Of a stretch of DNA of 64,000 nucleotides, positions 47,688-56,981 are shown one piece after another (the stretch's first letter is position 1; each line of letters begins with the position of its first letter). A model generated the notes under the pieces. That model saw nothing but the letters and a program-made list of their open reading frames with translations, was not told the origin of the DNA and did not search any database. The translations under genes were made by a program, and so were the position numbers. Source of the DNA: Nocardia stercoris (GTDB taxonomy: Bacteria; Actinomycetota; Actinomycetes; Mycobacteriales; Mycobacteriaceae); contig NZ_RFFH01000001.1 of assembly GCF_003696265.1 (NCBI RefSeq), positions 186,001-250,000 on the forward strand, read 5' to 3'.

Positions 47688-48021
47688 CGACGATCGAATC
47701 GCGCAGTCGGCGCCACTCCGATCCGCTGCCGCGGACTTCCGGTCGGCCGGGTGTCGGACATGATCGGCCGACCCGTGCGCTGTCGACAGTCAGCGTCCGC
47801 CAGATCACCGAATTCTCCTGTGCTGGAATCCTTTCCGAGGGCATACCGGACTCGGACGGCGCTGCCCGGCCGCACCGGGCTACCGGGGTCGGACTCGCGT
47901 GCGGGCGGCCCTCGAACCGTCCGGCGTGCGCCTGGATCTCGACTTGCGCTACGTCAGCGGCAGTGTCGGCTGGGCCGGGGTCGCGGGCATGGCACCGCTT
48001 GCGTCGGCGGGTGGTGCCGTC
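47688..48021 (+). other. Intergenic stretch without an intact gene
   Basis: About 334 bases between the DUF2064 gene and the molybdenum protein. Several frames are open for 60-80 codons but none has credible motifs. In many related clusters a SAM-dependent methyltransferase occupies this spot. Here it is absent or decayed beyond recognition. Confidence 0.4.
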
Positions 48022-49110
48022 ATGAGTGCCCGGGGGCCCGAAGTCGCTGCCCGCGTGGGTATTCCGCTCGGCATCGCGATCACACTGTGCTTCGGCACCG
48101 GCCTGATCTCCCACTGGATCCAACATCCGCCGGGCTGGTTCTACTGGCCCGCGCATCCGGCGTGGGAATACCGGCTCACCCAGGGCACCCATGTGGTGTC
48201 CGGGGTCGTCGCGATTCCGCTACTGCTGGTGAAGCTGTGGGCCGTGTACCCGCGGTTGTTCCGCAGGCCGCTGATCGGTGATCCGTTGCGGATCGTCGAA
48301 CGCGGATCGATCGCCCTGCTGGTCGGTTCGGTGATCTTCCAGCTGGCGACCGGACTGTTCAATATCGCCCAGTTCTATGCCTGGACGTTCTTCTTCACCA
48401 CCACGCACTACGCGATGGCGTACGTGGCCTTCGGCTCGCTCGCGGTCCATCTCGCGGTGAAGCTGCCGGTCGTGCGGGCTGCCCTGAGCCGGCCGCTCGA
48501 GCAACCGGGCACCGGTCGCGGCCTCCCCCGGCGGGCGGTGCTGACCGCGGCCGGGCTCTCGGCGGGCGTCGCGGGAGTGATGGTGGTGGGACAGTCGGTG
48601 CCCTGGTTGCGCCCGTTGTCGCTGCTGGCCCCGCGGTCGGGCAGCGGCCCGCAGGGCGTGCCGGTCAACCGTTCCGCCGCGGCCGCCGGGGTGACCACGA
48701 CCGCCCTCGATCCGGGGTACCGGCTGACCGTGGTCGTCGGTGATCGCCAACGCGCCTTCACCCGAGCCGAACTCGAGCAGCTGCCGCAGGCCGCCGCCGA
48801 GCTGCCGATGGCGTGCGTCGAAGGCTGGAGTGTTTCGGCCCGCTGGACCGGTGTCCCATTGCGTGATTTGCTCGCCGCCGTCGGCGACTATCGCGGTGGC
48901 GACGTGGCTTTCGTATCCCTGGACGGCGGCCTCTACGGCCGTTCGGTGCTACCGCACCGGCACGTGATCGACGCGTCCACCCTGGTCGCTCTCGGGCTCG
49001 GCGGCGCGGACCTCGACCTGGACCACGGCTATCCGGCGCGGCTGATCGCGCCGAACCGGCCCGGTGTCCTACAGACCAAGTGGCTCTCCCGAATCGAGGT
49101 CCTGCCGTGA
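48022..49110 (+). CDS. Cytochrome b-like membrane domain fused to Mo-cofactor domain
   Basis: A 362-residue fusion. Residues 1-150 hold four membrane helices with His at 31, 57, 129 and 143, spaced for one or two b-type hemes. Residues 168-192 carry a twin-arginine-like RRAVLTAAG and one more helix. Residues about 215-362 are a sulfite-oxidase-type molybdopterin domain with the Mo-ligand Cys C265 in MACVEGWS. This arrangement makes a membrane-anchored oxidoreductase outside the cell, passing electrons through heme. Its substrate is unknown. Confidence 0.83.
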   Translation: MSARGPEVAARVGIPLGIAITLCFGTGLISHWIQHPPGWFYWPAHPAWEYRLTQGTHVVSGVVAIPLLLVKLWAVYPRLFRRPLIGDPLRIVERGSIALLVGSVIFQLATGLFNIAQFYAWTFFFTTTHYAMAYVAFGSLAVHLAVKLPVVRAALSRPLEQPGTGRGLPRRAVLTAAGLSAGVAGVMVVGQSVPWLRPLSLLAPRSGSGPQGVPVNRSAAAAGVTTTALDPGYRLTVVVGDRQRAFTRAELEQLPQAAAELPMACVEGWSVSARWTGVPLRDLLAAVGDYRGGDVAFVSLDGGLYGRSVLPHRHVIDASTLVALGLGGADLDLDHGYPARLIAPNRPGVLQTKWLSRIEVLP

Positions 49111-49547
49111 TCGCGCTGCGAATGCTGTTGATAGCAGGCGGAATCTGGCTCGCCTGGCACGGGATCTCGCTGCTGCTGCACGACGACCCGGCGGACCTGA
49201 AATCGATCGCGTTCTGGTTCGTGGGCGGAATCCTGGTGCACGACGCGCTGTTCGCGCCGCTGTGCGCGGCGGCGGGAGTCGGCGCCCGGCGACTGCTGCC
49301 GCGGTCGTGGTGGGCGCCGGTGGCGTGCGGCGCGGTCTGCACGGTGGTGCTCGCGGTGCTGGCGGTGCCGGTGATCGGCCGCCGGAACGCCGTGCCGGAC
49401 AACCCCTCGGTTCTCGACCGGAACTACGCGGCGGGCCTGGTCGTCGCGCTCGCCGTCGTCTGGATCCTGGTGGCGCTGGTCCTGTTACAGCCCCTGCTCC
49501 GGCTCGATCGCCTCAAACGCTTTGCGGCACTTCGGCGCAAGCCATAA
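49107..49547 (+). CDS. Small membrane protein
   Basis: A 146-residue protein with about four membrane helices (IALRMLLIAGGIWLAWHG, WFVGGILVHDALFAP, ACGAVCTVVLAVLAVPVI, LVVALAVVWILVALVLL). Its GTG overlaps the stop of the molybdenum fusion gene (GTGA), so it is translationally coupled and may be its partner subunit. No family was recognised. Confidence 0.75.
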   Translation: MIALRMLLIAGGIWLAWHGISLLLHDDPADLKSIAFWFVGGILVHDALFAPLCAAAGVGARRLLPRSWWAPVACGAVCTVVLAVLAVPVIGRRNAVPDNPSVLDRNYAAGLVVALAVVWILVALVLLQPLLRLDRLKRFAALRRKP

Positions 49548-49553
49548 CACGCG

Positions 49554-49590
49554 CGAAGGCCCGCTGATCGCGACGATCAGCGGGCCTTCG
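49554..49590. terminator. Bidirectional terminator between the membrane-protein operon and glpX
   Basis: A 17-pair perfect stem CGAAGGCCCGCTGATCG with a 3-base loop, immediately after the membrane-protein stop. Confidence 0.85.
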
Positions 49591-49603
49591 CTGCTGTCGA
49601 ACC

Positions 49604-50641
49604 TCAGGGCAGCGGCGGAACCGCGCCGTCCTCGCCGACGAAGTCGACCGAGCTGTACTCGCGCAGCTTGGTCAGCCGGTGGTAGGCGTCGATCATGCGG
49701 ACCGTGCCCGACTTCGACCGCATCACGATCGACTGGGTGGACGCGCCACCGGAGAAGTAGCGCACACCGCGCAGCAGGTCGCCGTCGGTGACACCGGTCG
49801 CCACGAAGAAGACGTTCTCACCCGACACCAGGTCCTCGGTCTCGAGGATCCGGTCCAGGTCGTGACCGGCGTCGATCGCCTTCTGGCGCTCCTCGTCGTC
49901 CTTCGGGGCCAGCTTGCCCTGCAGCGCGCCGCCCATGCAGCGCATGGCGGCGGCCGCGATGATGCCCTCGGGGGTACCACCGATACCGATCAGCATGTCG
50001 ACACCGGAGTCGGGGCGGGCGGTGGCGATGGCGCCGGCGACGTCACCGTCGGAGATCAGGCGGATGCGGGCGCCGGCGTCGCGGACCTCCTGGATGTGCC
50101 GGGCGTGCCGCGGCCGGTCCAGCACACACACGGTCAGGTCGGAGACGTGCGAGCGCTTGGCGTGCGCGACCCGGCGCAGGTTCTCCGCGATCGGCACGGA
50201 CAGGTCGATGACGTCGGCGGCCTCCGGGCCGACCGCGATCTTCTCCATGTAGAACACGGCCGACGGGTCGAACATCGCACCGCGCTCGGCGACCGCCAGC
50301 ACGGAGATCGCGCCCGGGGAGCCCTTCGACATCAGGGTGGTGCCGTCGATCGGGTCGACCGCGAAGTCGACCTCGGGACCGGAGCCGTCGCCCACCGCCT
50401 CGCCGTTGTACAGCATGGGCGCCTCGTCCTTCTCGCCCTCACCGATCACGACGATGCCCCGCATCGACACCGAGGCCACCAGCTGGCGCATGGCGTCCAC
50501 GGCGGCGCCGTCGCCGCCTTCCTTGTCGCCGCGGCCGACCCAGCGGCCGGCCGCCATGGCGCCGGCCTCGGTCACCCGGACCAACTCCAGCGCGAGGTTG
50601 CGGTCGGGAGCCTCACGGCGGCTGGTTGCGGGTGTCGTCAT
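49604..50641 (-). CDS. glpX: Fructose-1,6-bisphosphatase, class II (GlpX)
   Basis: A 345-residue class II FBPase, the gluconeogenic bisphosphatase of actinobacteria. The DPIDGTT metal motif follows an N-terminal GEGEKDEAP segment. Other conserved pieces are GIGGTPEGI and [19 protein letters not shown] ribosome site before the ATG. It is the Rv1099c equivalent, divergent from the DUF4245 gene. Confidence 0.96.
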   Translation of the reverse strand: MTTPATSRREAPDRNLALELVRVTEAGAMAAGRWVGRGDKEGGDGAAVDAMRQLVASVSMRGIVVIGEGEKDEAPMLYNGEAVGDGSGPEVDFAVDPIDGTTLMSKGSPGAISVLAVAERGAMFDPSAVFYMEKIAVGPEAADVIDLSVPIAENLRRVAHAKRSHVSDLTVCVLDRPRHARHIQEVRDAGARIRLISDGDVAGAIATARPDSGVDMLIGIGGTPEGIIAAAAMRCMGGALQGKLAPKDDEERQKAIDAGHDLDRILETEDLVSGENVFFVATGVTDGDLLRGVRYFSGGASTQSIVMRSKSGTVRMIDAYHRLTKLREYSSVDFVGEDGAVPPLP

Positions 50642-50810
50642 CGGCGGTGCCTCCTCAGGTGGCGTCAATCTGCCCGGCAATTCTCGCAGAAGGGATCCGC
50701 GCCGTGATCACCTGTCGGCGTAAGAAGGCCGTCGAACCTCCCGGCCCACCGCCGATGCTCGATCGGACCGGCGTGCCTGCCCGGTCGGTACGGCGTGGAT
50801 ACTGGGTGGC

Positions 50811-51377
50811 GTGTCGTACCAGAAACCCCGCAGCCAGCACGACTACAAGGACCTGATCTGGTCGCTGGTTCCGCTGGTCCTGATCTGCGTGGTTCTGGCC
50901 GCGGTCGCCAGCCAGTGCACGTTCTCGGCGAAAGGGCCGACGCCGGGCCGGATTCCGGACTTCGATCTGCACTCGGCCCTGGCGGACGACGCGCGCACCC
51001 TGTCGTTCCCCATCCGGGAACCGCAGCTGGCCGCGGACTGGAAGCCCAACTCGGGCAGCCGCGACACCATCACCGGTACCGGCGGCGGCCAGGTGAGCAC
51101 CGTGGGATATATCACTCCGCAGGGCACCTACATGCAGCTGACCCAGTCCGACGCGACCGTGCCCGCGCTGGCCGACCACATCGTGTCGACCCGCACCCCG
51201 GGCGGTTCCCAGCAGCTCGACGGTCACGTGTGGAGCGTCTTCCATATCGAGGGCAGTGAGGCCGCGTGGATCGCCGACTTCGGCACGTCCCGCGTGCTGA
51301 TCAAGGGCGCCGGCAACCAGGCGGCCTACACCGCCCTCGCTTCGGCGGTGGACGCCGCGCCCGTGCTGCCGCACTAG
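50811..51377 (+). CDS. DUF4245 membrane-anchored protein (Rv1100-like)
   Basis: A 188-residue protein with one N-terminal membrane helix (residues about 16-33, LIWSLVPLVLICVVLAAV) and an extracytoplasmic DUF4245 domain. GTG start. It is divergent from glpX and ends four bases from the convergent xseB. Role unknown. Confidence 0.85.
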   Translation: MSYQKPRSQHDYKDLIWSLVPLVLICVVLAAVASQCTFSAKGPTPGRIPDFDLHSALADDARTLSFPIREPQLAADWKPNSGSRDTITGTGGGQVSTVGYITPQGTYMQLTQSDATVPALADHIVSTRTPGGSQQLDGHVWSVFHIEGSEAAWIADFGTSRVLIKGAGNQAAYTALASAVDAAPVLPH

Positions 51378-51381
51378 GCCG

Positions 51382-51609
51382 CTATCCGGCGTCCGCGTCG
51401 CGGTTCGCCAGCGCGTTCTCGACCCGCAGCCGGGCACCGGCCAGATGTTCCTCGCAGCGGTTGGCCAGCGCCTCGCCACGCTCCCAGAGCGCGAGCGAAT
51501 CGTCGAGGTCCATGCCGCCCTGCTCGAGCATCTTCACCACGTTGACCAGCTCGTCGCGGGCCCGTTCGTAGCCGAACGTGGCGATCTCGGCCTGCTCGCT
51601 CTCGGTCAT
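51382..51609 (-). CDS. xseB: Exodeoxyribonuclease VII small subunit
   Basis: A 75-residue XseB with the helical hairpin [35 protein letters not shown]. It binds XseA to form ExoVII. Its ATG overlaps the xseA stop (ATGA), so the pair is translationally coupled. Confidence 0.93.
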   Translation of the reverse strand: MTESEQAEIATFGYERARDELVNVVKMLEQGGMDLDDSLALWERGEALANRCEEHLAGARLRVENALANRDADAG

Positions 51610-52880
51610 CGGGGTACCTCCTTGGTGGTGGGAGTGAGGATCTGGCTGCCGAGCGCGGCGGCGGACACGGCGCCGTCGGCGACTCGGATCCGCAGCTGGC
51701 TGCCCGGCGGGGCGTCGGCCACCGCGTGCACGACGTGGCGTTCGGGGCCGGTGACCCGCTGCACCACGGCATAGCCGCGAGCCAGGGTCGCCGCCGGGCC
51801 GACCGCGGTGAGTTTGTCGCGCAGGTGTGTGACGCCGGTGGTCTGCGTGGACAGTGTGTGCTGGACCGCGCGGCGGGCCGCGGTCCGCAGCCGCTCCACC
51901 TCGTCGACGCGCTGGGTGAGCGCCCGCAGCGGATCGGCCAGAACCGGCCGCGACCGCAACTGCTGCAGCGCGCGGGACTCCCGCTGCACCCAGCCGCGCA
52001 GCGCGGCGGCCGCCCGCTCCCGCAGGTCTGCGACCGCCGCGAGTTCGGCCGTGGCGTCGGGCACGATCCGTTTGGCGGCGTCGGTCGGGGTGGCGGCGCG
52101 CAGGTCCGCGACATAGTCCGAGAGCGGGTTGTCCGGTTCGTGGCCGATCGCGCTCACGATCGGGGTGGTCGCGGCAACGATTGCGCGGCACAGGGTTTCG
52201 TCGGAGAACGCCAGCAGATCTTCCACACTGCCGCCGCCGCGGGCCAACACGATCACGTCGACCTCGGGGTCGCGATCGAGTTCGGTCAGCGCCTCGAGGA
52301 TCTGGGGGACCGCCGTCGGGCCCTGCACCGCGGTATTGCGGACCTCGAAACGTACTGCGGGCCAACGTTGCCGGGCCACCGACAGCACATCGTGCTCGGC
52401 GGCGCTGGCTCGGCCGGTGATCAGCCCGACCGTGCGGGGCAGGAAGGGAATCGGCCGTTTCAGCCGCTCGTCGAACAGGCCCTCGGCGGCCAGCAGCGCC
52501 TTGAGCCGCTCCAGCCGGGCCAGCAGCTCACCGACACCGACCGGGCGAATCTCGGTGGCGCGCAAGGAAATCGTGCCGCGACCGGTGAAATAGGAGAGCT
52601 TGCCGTGCACCACGACCCGGCTGCCCTCGGTCAACGGCACCGGCGACTGTCGGATCAGTTCGGGCGCGCAGGTCACCGACAGCGACATGTCCGCGGCCGG
52701 ATCACGCAGCACCAGGAAAGCCGTACGCGCACCGGGCCGCACGCTGATCTGGGTGACCTGCCCCTCGACCCACACCGCGCCCAGCCGCTCGATCCACTGC
52801 GCGACCTTGATCGCGACGGTACGGACCGGCCACGGCTCCTCCGCGGAACTCGGCTGCCGCACGCCTGAATCGGTAGTCAC
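51606..52880 (-). CDS. xseA: Exodeoxyribonuclease VII large subunit
   Basis: A 424-residue XseA. The N-terminal OB fold (about 20-110, with VEGQVTQI) binds single-stranded DNA. The catalytic domain has [15 protein letters not shown] and [17 protein letters not shown]; the C-terminal half is coiled. ExoVII degrades single-stranded DNA from both ends. GTG start chosen, giving MTTDSGVRQ. Confidence 0.95.
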   Translation of the reverse strand: MTTDSGVRQPSSAEEPWPVRTVAIKVAQWIERLGAVWVEGQVTQISVRPGARTAFLVLRDPAADMSLSVTCAPELIRQSPVPLTEGSRVVVHGKLSYFTGRGTISLRATEIRPVGVGELLARLERLKALLAAEGLFDERLKRPIPFLPRTVGLITGRASAAEHDVLSVARQRWPAVRFEVRNTAVQGPTAVPQILEALTELDRDPEVDVIVLARGGGSVEDLLAFSDETLCRAIVAATTPIVSAIGHEPDNPLSDYVADLRAATPTDAAKRIVPDATAELAAVADLRERAAAALRGWVQRESRALQQLRSRPVLADPLRALTQRVDEVERLRTAARRAVQHTLSTQTTGVTHLRDKLTAVGPAATLARGYAVVQRVTGPERHVVHAVADAPPGSQLRIRVADGAVSAAALGSQILTPTTKEVPR

Positions 52881-52958
52881 CCACCGATTGTGTCAGTGCC
52901 CCCCGACAGGTACCGCCGCCGCGCCGTCCGGGGCGGGCCCCGCACCCGAAATACGCAC

Positions 52959-52986
52959 GGCCGGTGCCCGAATCGGGACACCGGCC
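52959..52986 (-). terminator. Terminator of the lipid-droplet protein gene
   Basis: A stem of GGCCGGTG with CACCGGCC and a nested CCCG/CGGG, 14 bases beyond the stop. Confidence 0.7.
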
Positions 52987-52999
52987 CAGCGGCGAGGTG

Positions 53000-53683
53000 C
53001 TACTTCGCCGCCTGCACGGTGGCGATGCGGTTGGTGAGCATCGTCACGAACGCGGCGCGGGTGAAGGTCCGCTGCTCGAACTCCAGGAGCTCGGCGAGCT
53101 CCTCCTCGGTCAGCCGGCGCAGGCGAGCGCGCAGCTGGGCGATCGACATGTTGGCGTAGTCGAGCCGGGTCGCGACCTCGGGCTCGAACGCACCCGCCGG
53201 CTCGGTGGCTGCCGGTTCGACCTCGGCGTCAGCTTCCTCGGCGGCTTCGGCGGCGGCCTGGGCGCCCGCGGCGGCCTCGGCGATCGCCTCCGCCGCGGCG
53301 ACCACCTCGACCTCGGTGACCGTCGCGGCGATCTCGGTCGCCGCCTCCGCGGCCGGCTCCTCGACCGTCGCGGTGGACACGACCTCGTCCACATCGACGC
53401 TGGTGTACACGTCGAAGGTGGACGAGGTGGTGTCGTCCTGGTCGAAGGTGGCCCAGTCGGGCTGCTCGACCGCGGGCGACGTCCAGCGGTCCAGCACGCT
53501 GTCGCCGCGCAGGGCGAGACTGGTGACGAACTGCTGCGCGTGCATGGTCGTCTGGAGCAGCTGGCTGATCGCGGTGATCGGGAAATGCAGCGCGCGGCCG
53601 GGCAAGCGGCGAGTTTCCTCGATTGCGAAAACACACGCCCCGGCGGCAACCCGGGCGAGGTACGGAGGTCGAAGCATAGTCAT
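53000..53683 (-). CDS. Lipid-droplet-associated protein (Rv1109c-like)
   Basis: A 227-residue protein. The N-terminal 70 residues (RPPYLARVAAGACVFAIEE, FPITAISQLLQTTMHAQQF) match the actinobacterial lipid-droplet-associated family. The middle is a low-complexity Ala/Glu/Thr run that may be disordered, and the C-terminal 45 residues form a conserved helical segment (LRARLRRLTEEELAELLEFE). It sits between xseA and ispH, as in M. tuberculosis. Two close ATGs compete for the start. Confidence 0.8.
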   Translation of the reverse strand: MTMLRPPYLARVAAGACVFAIEETRRLPGRALHFPITAISQLLQTTMHAQQFVTSLALRGDSVLDRWTSPAVEQPDWATFDQDDTTSSTFDVYTSVDVDEVVSTATVEEPAAEAATEIAATVTEVEVVAAAEAIAEAAAGAQAAAEAAEEADAEVEPAATEPAGAFEPEVATRLDYANMSIAQLRARLRRLTEEELAELLEFEQRTFTRAAFVTMLTNRIATVQAAK

Positions 53684-53780
53684 AGCTTTGCCCGAAACCG
53701 CACGTATTGCAAAGGGGAGCGGAAACCGTTCATGTTCGGCTGCCGGTGAGTCGCTTCGCCACCGCACGTAAGCTGAGGTC

Positions 53781-54788
53781 ATGTCCTCGGCTATCCCCTT
53801 GAACGTCGGAATTGCCCGGTCGACCGGCGCGGGTGCGGCCGGTTCGGCGAAGCGGGTGCTGCTCGCCGAACCGCGCGGTTATTGCGCGGGTGTGGATCGG
53901 GCGGTCGAAACGGTCGAACGCACCTTGGAAATGCACGGTGCGCCGATCTACGTCCGTAAGGAGATCGTCCACAACCGGTATGTCGTGGAGACGCTCACCG
54001 CGAAAGGTGTTGTCTTCGTGGACCGCACCGACGAGGTGCCCGAAGGCGCCATTGTCGTGTTCTCCGCTCACGGCGTGTCGCCGACGGTGCACGAGGAGGC
54101 CGCGGCGCGGAACCTGCACGCCATCGACGCCACCTGCCCGCTGGTCACGAAGGTGCACCAGGAGGCCAAGCGGTTCGCGCGCGACGACTACGACATCCTG
54201 CTGATCGGCCACGAGGGCCACGAGGAGGTCGAGGGCACCGCGGGTGAGGCACCCGACCACATCCAGCTGGTCGACGGCCCGGAATCTGTTGCGGCGGTCA
54301 CAGTTCGCGACGAGAACAAGGTGATCTGGCTCTCCCAGACCACGCTCTCGGTCGACGAGACGATGGAGACCGTGCAGCAATTGCGTCAGCGTTTCCCGAA
54401 TCTGCAGGATCCGCCGAGCGACGACATCTGCTACGCCACCTCGAACCGGCAGACCGCGGTGAAGGCCATGGCCCCCGAATGCGATCTGGTGATCGTGGTC
54501 GGCTCGGGCAATTCGTCCAATTCCAAGCGTCTGGTCGAGGTGGCGCTGGGTGCCGGTGCCGGTGCCTCGTATCTGGTCGACTTCGCGCGCGAGGTGGACC
54601 CGGCCTGGTTCGAGGGCGTCACCACCATCGGCGTGACCTCCGGTGCCTCGGTCCCCGAGATCCTGGTCCGTGGCGTGCTCGACCTGCTCGCCGAGCACGG
54701 TTACGGCGAAGTGCAGCCGGTCACCACCGCCAACGAGACCCTGGTCTTCGCGTTGCCGCGCGAACTGCGGACAAGCCCGCGCCGCTAG
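53781..54788 (+). CDS. ispH: 4-hydroxy-3-methylbut-2-enyl diphosphate reductase
   Basis: A 335-residue IspH (LytB), making IPP and DMAPP in the MEP isoprenoid pathway. The 4Fe-4S ligands are C35 (PRGYCAG), C119 (DATCP) and C217 (DICYAT). A short N-terminal extension precedes the core. It supplies the prenyl diphosphates used by the Z-prenyl synthase elsewhere in the window. Confidence 0.96.
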   Translation: MSSAIPLNVGIARSTGAGAAGSAKRVLLAEPRGYCAGVDRAVETVERTLEMHGAPIYVRKEIVHNRYVVETLTAKGVVFVDRTDEVPEGAIVVFSAHGVSPTVHEEAAARNLHAIDATCPLVTKVHQEAKRFARDDYDILLIGHEGHEEVEGTAGEAPDHIQLVDGPESVAAVTVRDENKVIWLSQTTLSVDETMETVQQLRQRFPNLQDPPSDDICYATSNRQTAVKAMAPECDLVIVVGSGNSSNSKRLVEVALGAGAGASYLVDFAREVDPAWFEGVTTIGVTSGASVPEILVRGVLDLLAEHGYGEVQPVTTANETLVFALPRELRTSPRR

Positions 54789-54799
54789 CGGAATCCCCT

Positions 54800-54838
54800 C
54801 CGCTACCGCTGGAGCCTTGCGAGCTCTAGCGGTAGCGG
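54800..54838. terminator. Bidirectional hairpin overlapping the DUF6542 stop
   Basis: CCGCTACCGCT pairs with AGCGGTAGCGG across a 17-base loop that has its own small GAGC/GCTC stem. One arm contains the stop codon of the minus-strand gene. Confidence 0.65.
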
Positions 54839-55653
54839 ACGTTCGGCTGCGGGTGCGGTGGCAGGTCGTCGGGGTAGCTCGTACGCGAATGCGCGGGCGC
54901 GGCGGCCTCGACCGGCGTAGCGGTGCGCGGGTACGAGGTCTTGACGTTCATCCGGGGACGCTCCCCACCGGACGGCCGCTCCGGCGTGTGCCGGGACTGA
55001 CGCTGCGGCGGTGCCTCCCGATCCGCGGCCGGGTTCGGACGGCGGCGAGCCGGGGTGTCGGTGCCGGCGCGACCCGTGCTGCTCTCGGTGCGGCGCGACC
55101 GGCCGGACGCGGACCGCGCGGACGAGGCCGTCGAGCGGGCGGTGCCGGTGCGGCTGCCACCGGTCCGGGTCGACGCGGGTCGGCGCGCGGTACCGCTCTG
55201 GCCGGCCGCCGAGCGGTGCAGTACCAGCCGGGCGAGACCGATCGCCAGCGCGAGCAGCGTGGCCAGCGCCATCTGCGGGAACCGGTTCACCAGCGGAACG
55301 GCCAGGTTGAGCACGATGTCCTTGGCGGCGGTCGAGGTGTGTCCGAGCAGGATCTGGTACGCGAGCGGAACGGTGACGAACAGCAGCAGCGGCGGGGTGA
55401 CCATGGTGGTGAACAGTCCGCGGTACCGCACCACGAGCGGCGCGAGTCCGCAGCCGAGCAGGTAGAAACCGTCGAACACAGTGGTCAGCTCGCGGGAGCT
55501 GCCGCTGACGTCGACCGTGAAGCCGATCAGAGCGCACACCACCGCGACCGCCACGGCGCCGCCGGCGGGAAGCCCGGGGACGGTGGGGATGATCGATTGG
55601 TGCGATGCGGGTACGTCGGATCGCACACGTTGGGTAGCTGCCACGTACAGCAC
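54826..55653 (-). CDS. DUF6542 membrane protein (Rv1111c-like)
   Basis: A 275-residue protein. The first 150 residues contain about four membrane helices (GGAVAVAVVCALIGFTVDV, LLLFVTVPLAYQILLG, MALATLLALAIGLARLVL). The C-terminal 120 residues are Pro/Arg/Ser/Thr-rich, positively charged and probably disordered. GTG start uncertain, since the ribosome site is weak. The cytosolic tail may bind nucleic acid or other partners, but this is inference. Confidence 0.78.
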   Translation of the reverse strand: MLYVAATQRVRSDVPASHQSIIPTVPGLPAGGAVAVAVVCALIGFTVDVSGSSRELTTVFDGFYLLGCGLAPLVVRYRGLFTTMVTPPLLLFVTVPLAYQILLGHTSTAAKDIVLNLAVPLVNRFPQMALATLLALAIGLARLVLHRSAAGQSGTARRPASTRTGGSRTGTARSTASSARSASGRSRRTESSTGRAGTDTPARRRPNPAADREAPPQRQSRHTPERPSGGERPRMNVKTSYPRTATPVEAAAPAHSRTSYPDDLPPHPQPNVRYR

Positions 55654-55691
55654 AGTAATCGCCGTAGCCCGGCCATGTATCGAGGCCGGGC

Positions 55692-56840
55692 TTATGAATG
55701 AGTCACTTCTGTGGTGTCGACGACACTCGCGGCCCGTGGCCGGGACTCGATCCGGCGGACCTCGGGCACCTCGTTCTCGCCGATCTGCAGCTCGTGCAGC
55801 CGTCGGGCGGTGACCAGGATGCGGGACTCGACCGTGCCGACGGTTTGGTTGAAAGCGTCCACGGCCTTCCCTAATTGGGCACCTACCCGGTCCAGGTGCG
55901 TGGCCGCGGTACCGAGCCGGGTGTACAACTCGCGGCCCAGTTGCTGCACGGTGGCCATATCCCGGGACATGGCTTCCTGGCGCCAGGTGAGTGCCACGGT
56001 GCGCAGCAATGCGATCAGCGTTGTCGGAGTTGCGATAATCACATTTCGCCCGAAGGCGTATTCGAGCAATCCGATATCGGCGGTGAGCGCGGCGTCGAGC
56101 ACCGGGTCGCCGGGCAGGAACAGCACCACGAATTCCGGTGCCGGATCGAAAGCCTCCCAATACGCCTTGGCGGCGAGCTGGTCGACGTGCGCGCGCAGCT
56201 GCTTGGCGTGGGTAGCGAGCAGCTCGACCCGGTGCCGCGGCTCGGTCTCCTCGGTGGCGTCGAGATAGGCGGTGAGCGGGACCTTCGCGTCGACCACGAT
56301 CTGGCGGCCCCCGGCCAGCCGCACCACCAGATCGGGCCGCACCACGCCGTTCGGGCCGGTGCGGGTGACCTGGGTGTCGAAATCGCAGTGCCGCTGCATC
56401 CCGGCCAGTTCCACGACCCGTTCCAGTTGCAGCTCGCCCCAGCGGCCGCGCACCTGCGGCGCGCGCAACGCCGAGACGAGGTGGCCGGTCTGCGTGGACA
56501 ACTGGTGCGAGATGCGCTGCATGCCCGCGACCTGTTCGCGCAGACCGGAATAGGCGTCGACCCGGCTGTGCTCGACCTGCTGGATCTGCTGGTTCAGCGC
56601 GCCGACCGCTTCGCGCAGCGGCTCGACCAGCGCGCCCACCGCATGCGAATTCCGCCGCGCCGCATCCTCGCTCACCGCGCTCAGCGACTGCCGCAGCAGC
56701 TGTTCGTTGTCGCGCATGGCCGACAGCCGGGCCTCCGCCGCGGCGGCCCGTTGCCCGGCCCGGGCGGAGTGGCCGAGCCAACCCAAAGCCGTTCCGGCAC
56801 AGAACACCAGCAGCAGAGCGATCAGCGTCGGTGCGGTCAT
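55692..56840 (-). CDS. rmuC: RmuC-family DNA recombination protein
   Basis: A 382-residue protein. One N-terminal membrane helix (PTLIALLLVFCAGTALGWL) is followed by a long coiled coil (about 40-125) and then the RmuC nuclease-like domain, with RGRWGELQLERVVELAG at about 135 and VVDAKVPLTAYLDA holding the probable active-site Asp and Lys. RmuC limits DNA inversions in E. coli. It is divergent from sbcD, so the DNA-repair genes cluster. Confidence 0.9.
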   Translation of the reverse strand: MTAPTLIALLLVFCAGTALGWLGHSARAGQRAAAAEARLSAMRDNEQLLRQSLSAVSEDAARRNSHAVGALVEPLREAVGALNQQIQQVEHSRVDAYSGLREQVAGMQRISHQLSTQTGHLVSALRAPQVRGRWGELQLERVVELAGMQRHCDFDTQVTRTGPNGVVRPDLVVRLAGGRQIVVDAKVPLTAYLDATEETEPRHRVELLATHAKQLRAHVDQLAAKAYWEAFDPAPEFVVLFLPGDPVLDAALTADIGLLEYAFGRNVIIATPTTLIALLRTVALTWRQEAMSRDMATVQQLGRELYTRLGTAATHLDRVGAQLGKAVDAFNQTVGTVESRILVTARRLHELQIGENEVPEVRRIESRPRAASVVDTTEVTHS

Positions 56841-56981
56841 CACCACATCGTGCCGTATGCCACCGACAAGTTCGCAGTTCCACGGCCGACGCGCGGGTTC
56901 GGGCCGACGCGCGGAGCGGGTTCCGGACGACCGCGCGGCGCGGGATTCGAATTTGTCGGTGGCAGCCGATACGGTTCGCCC

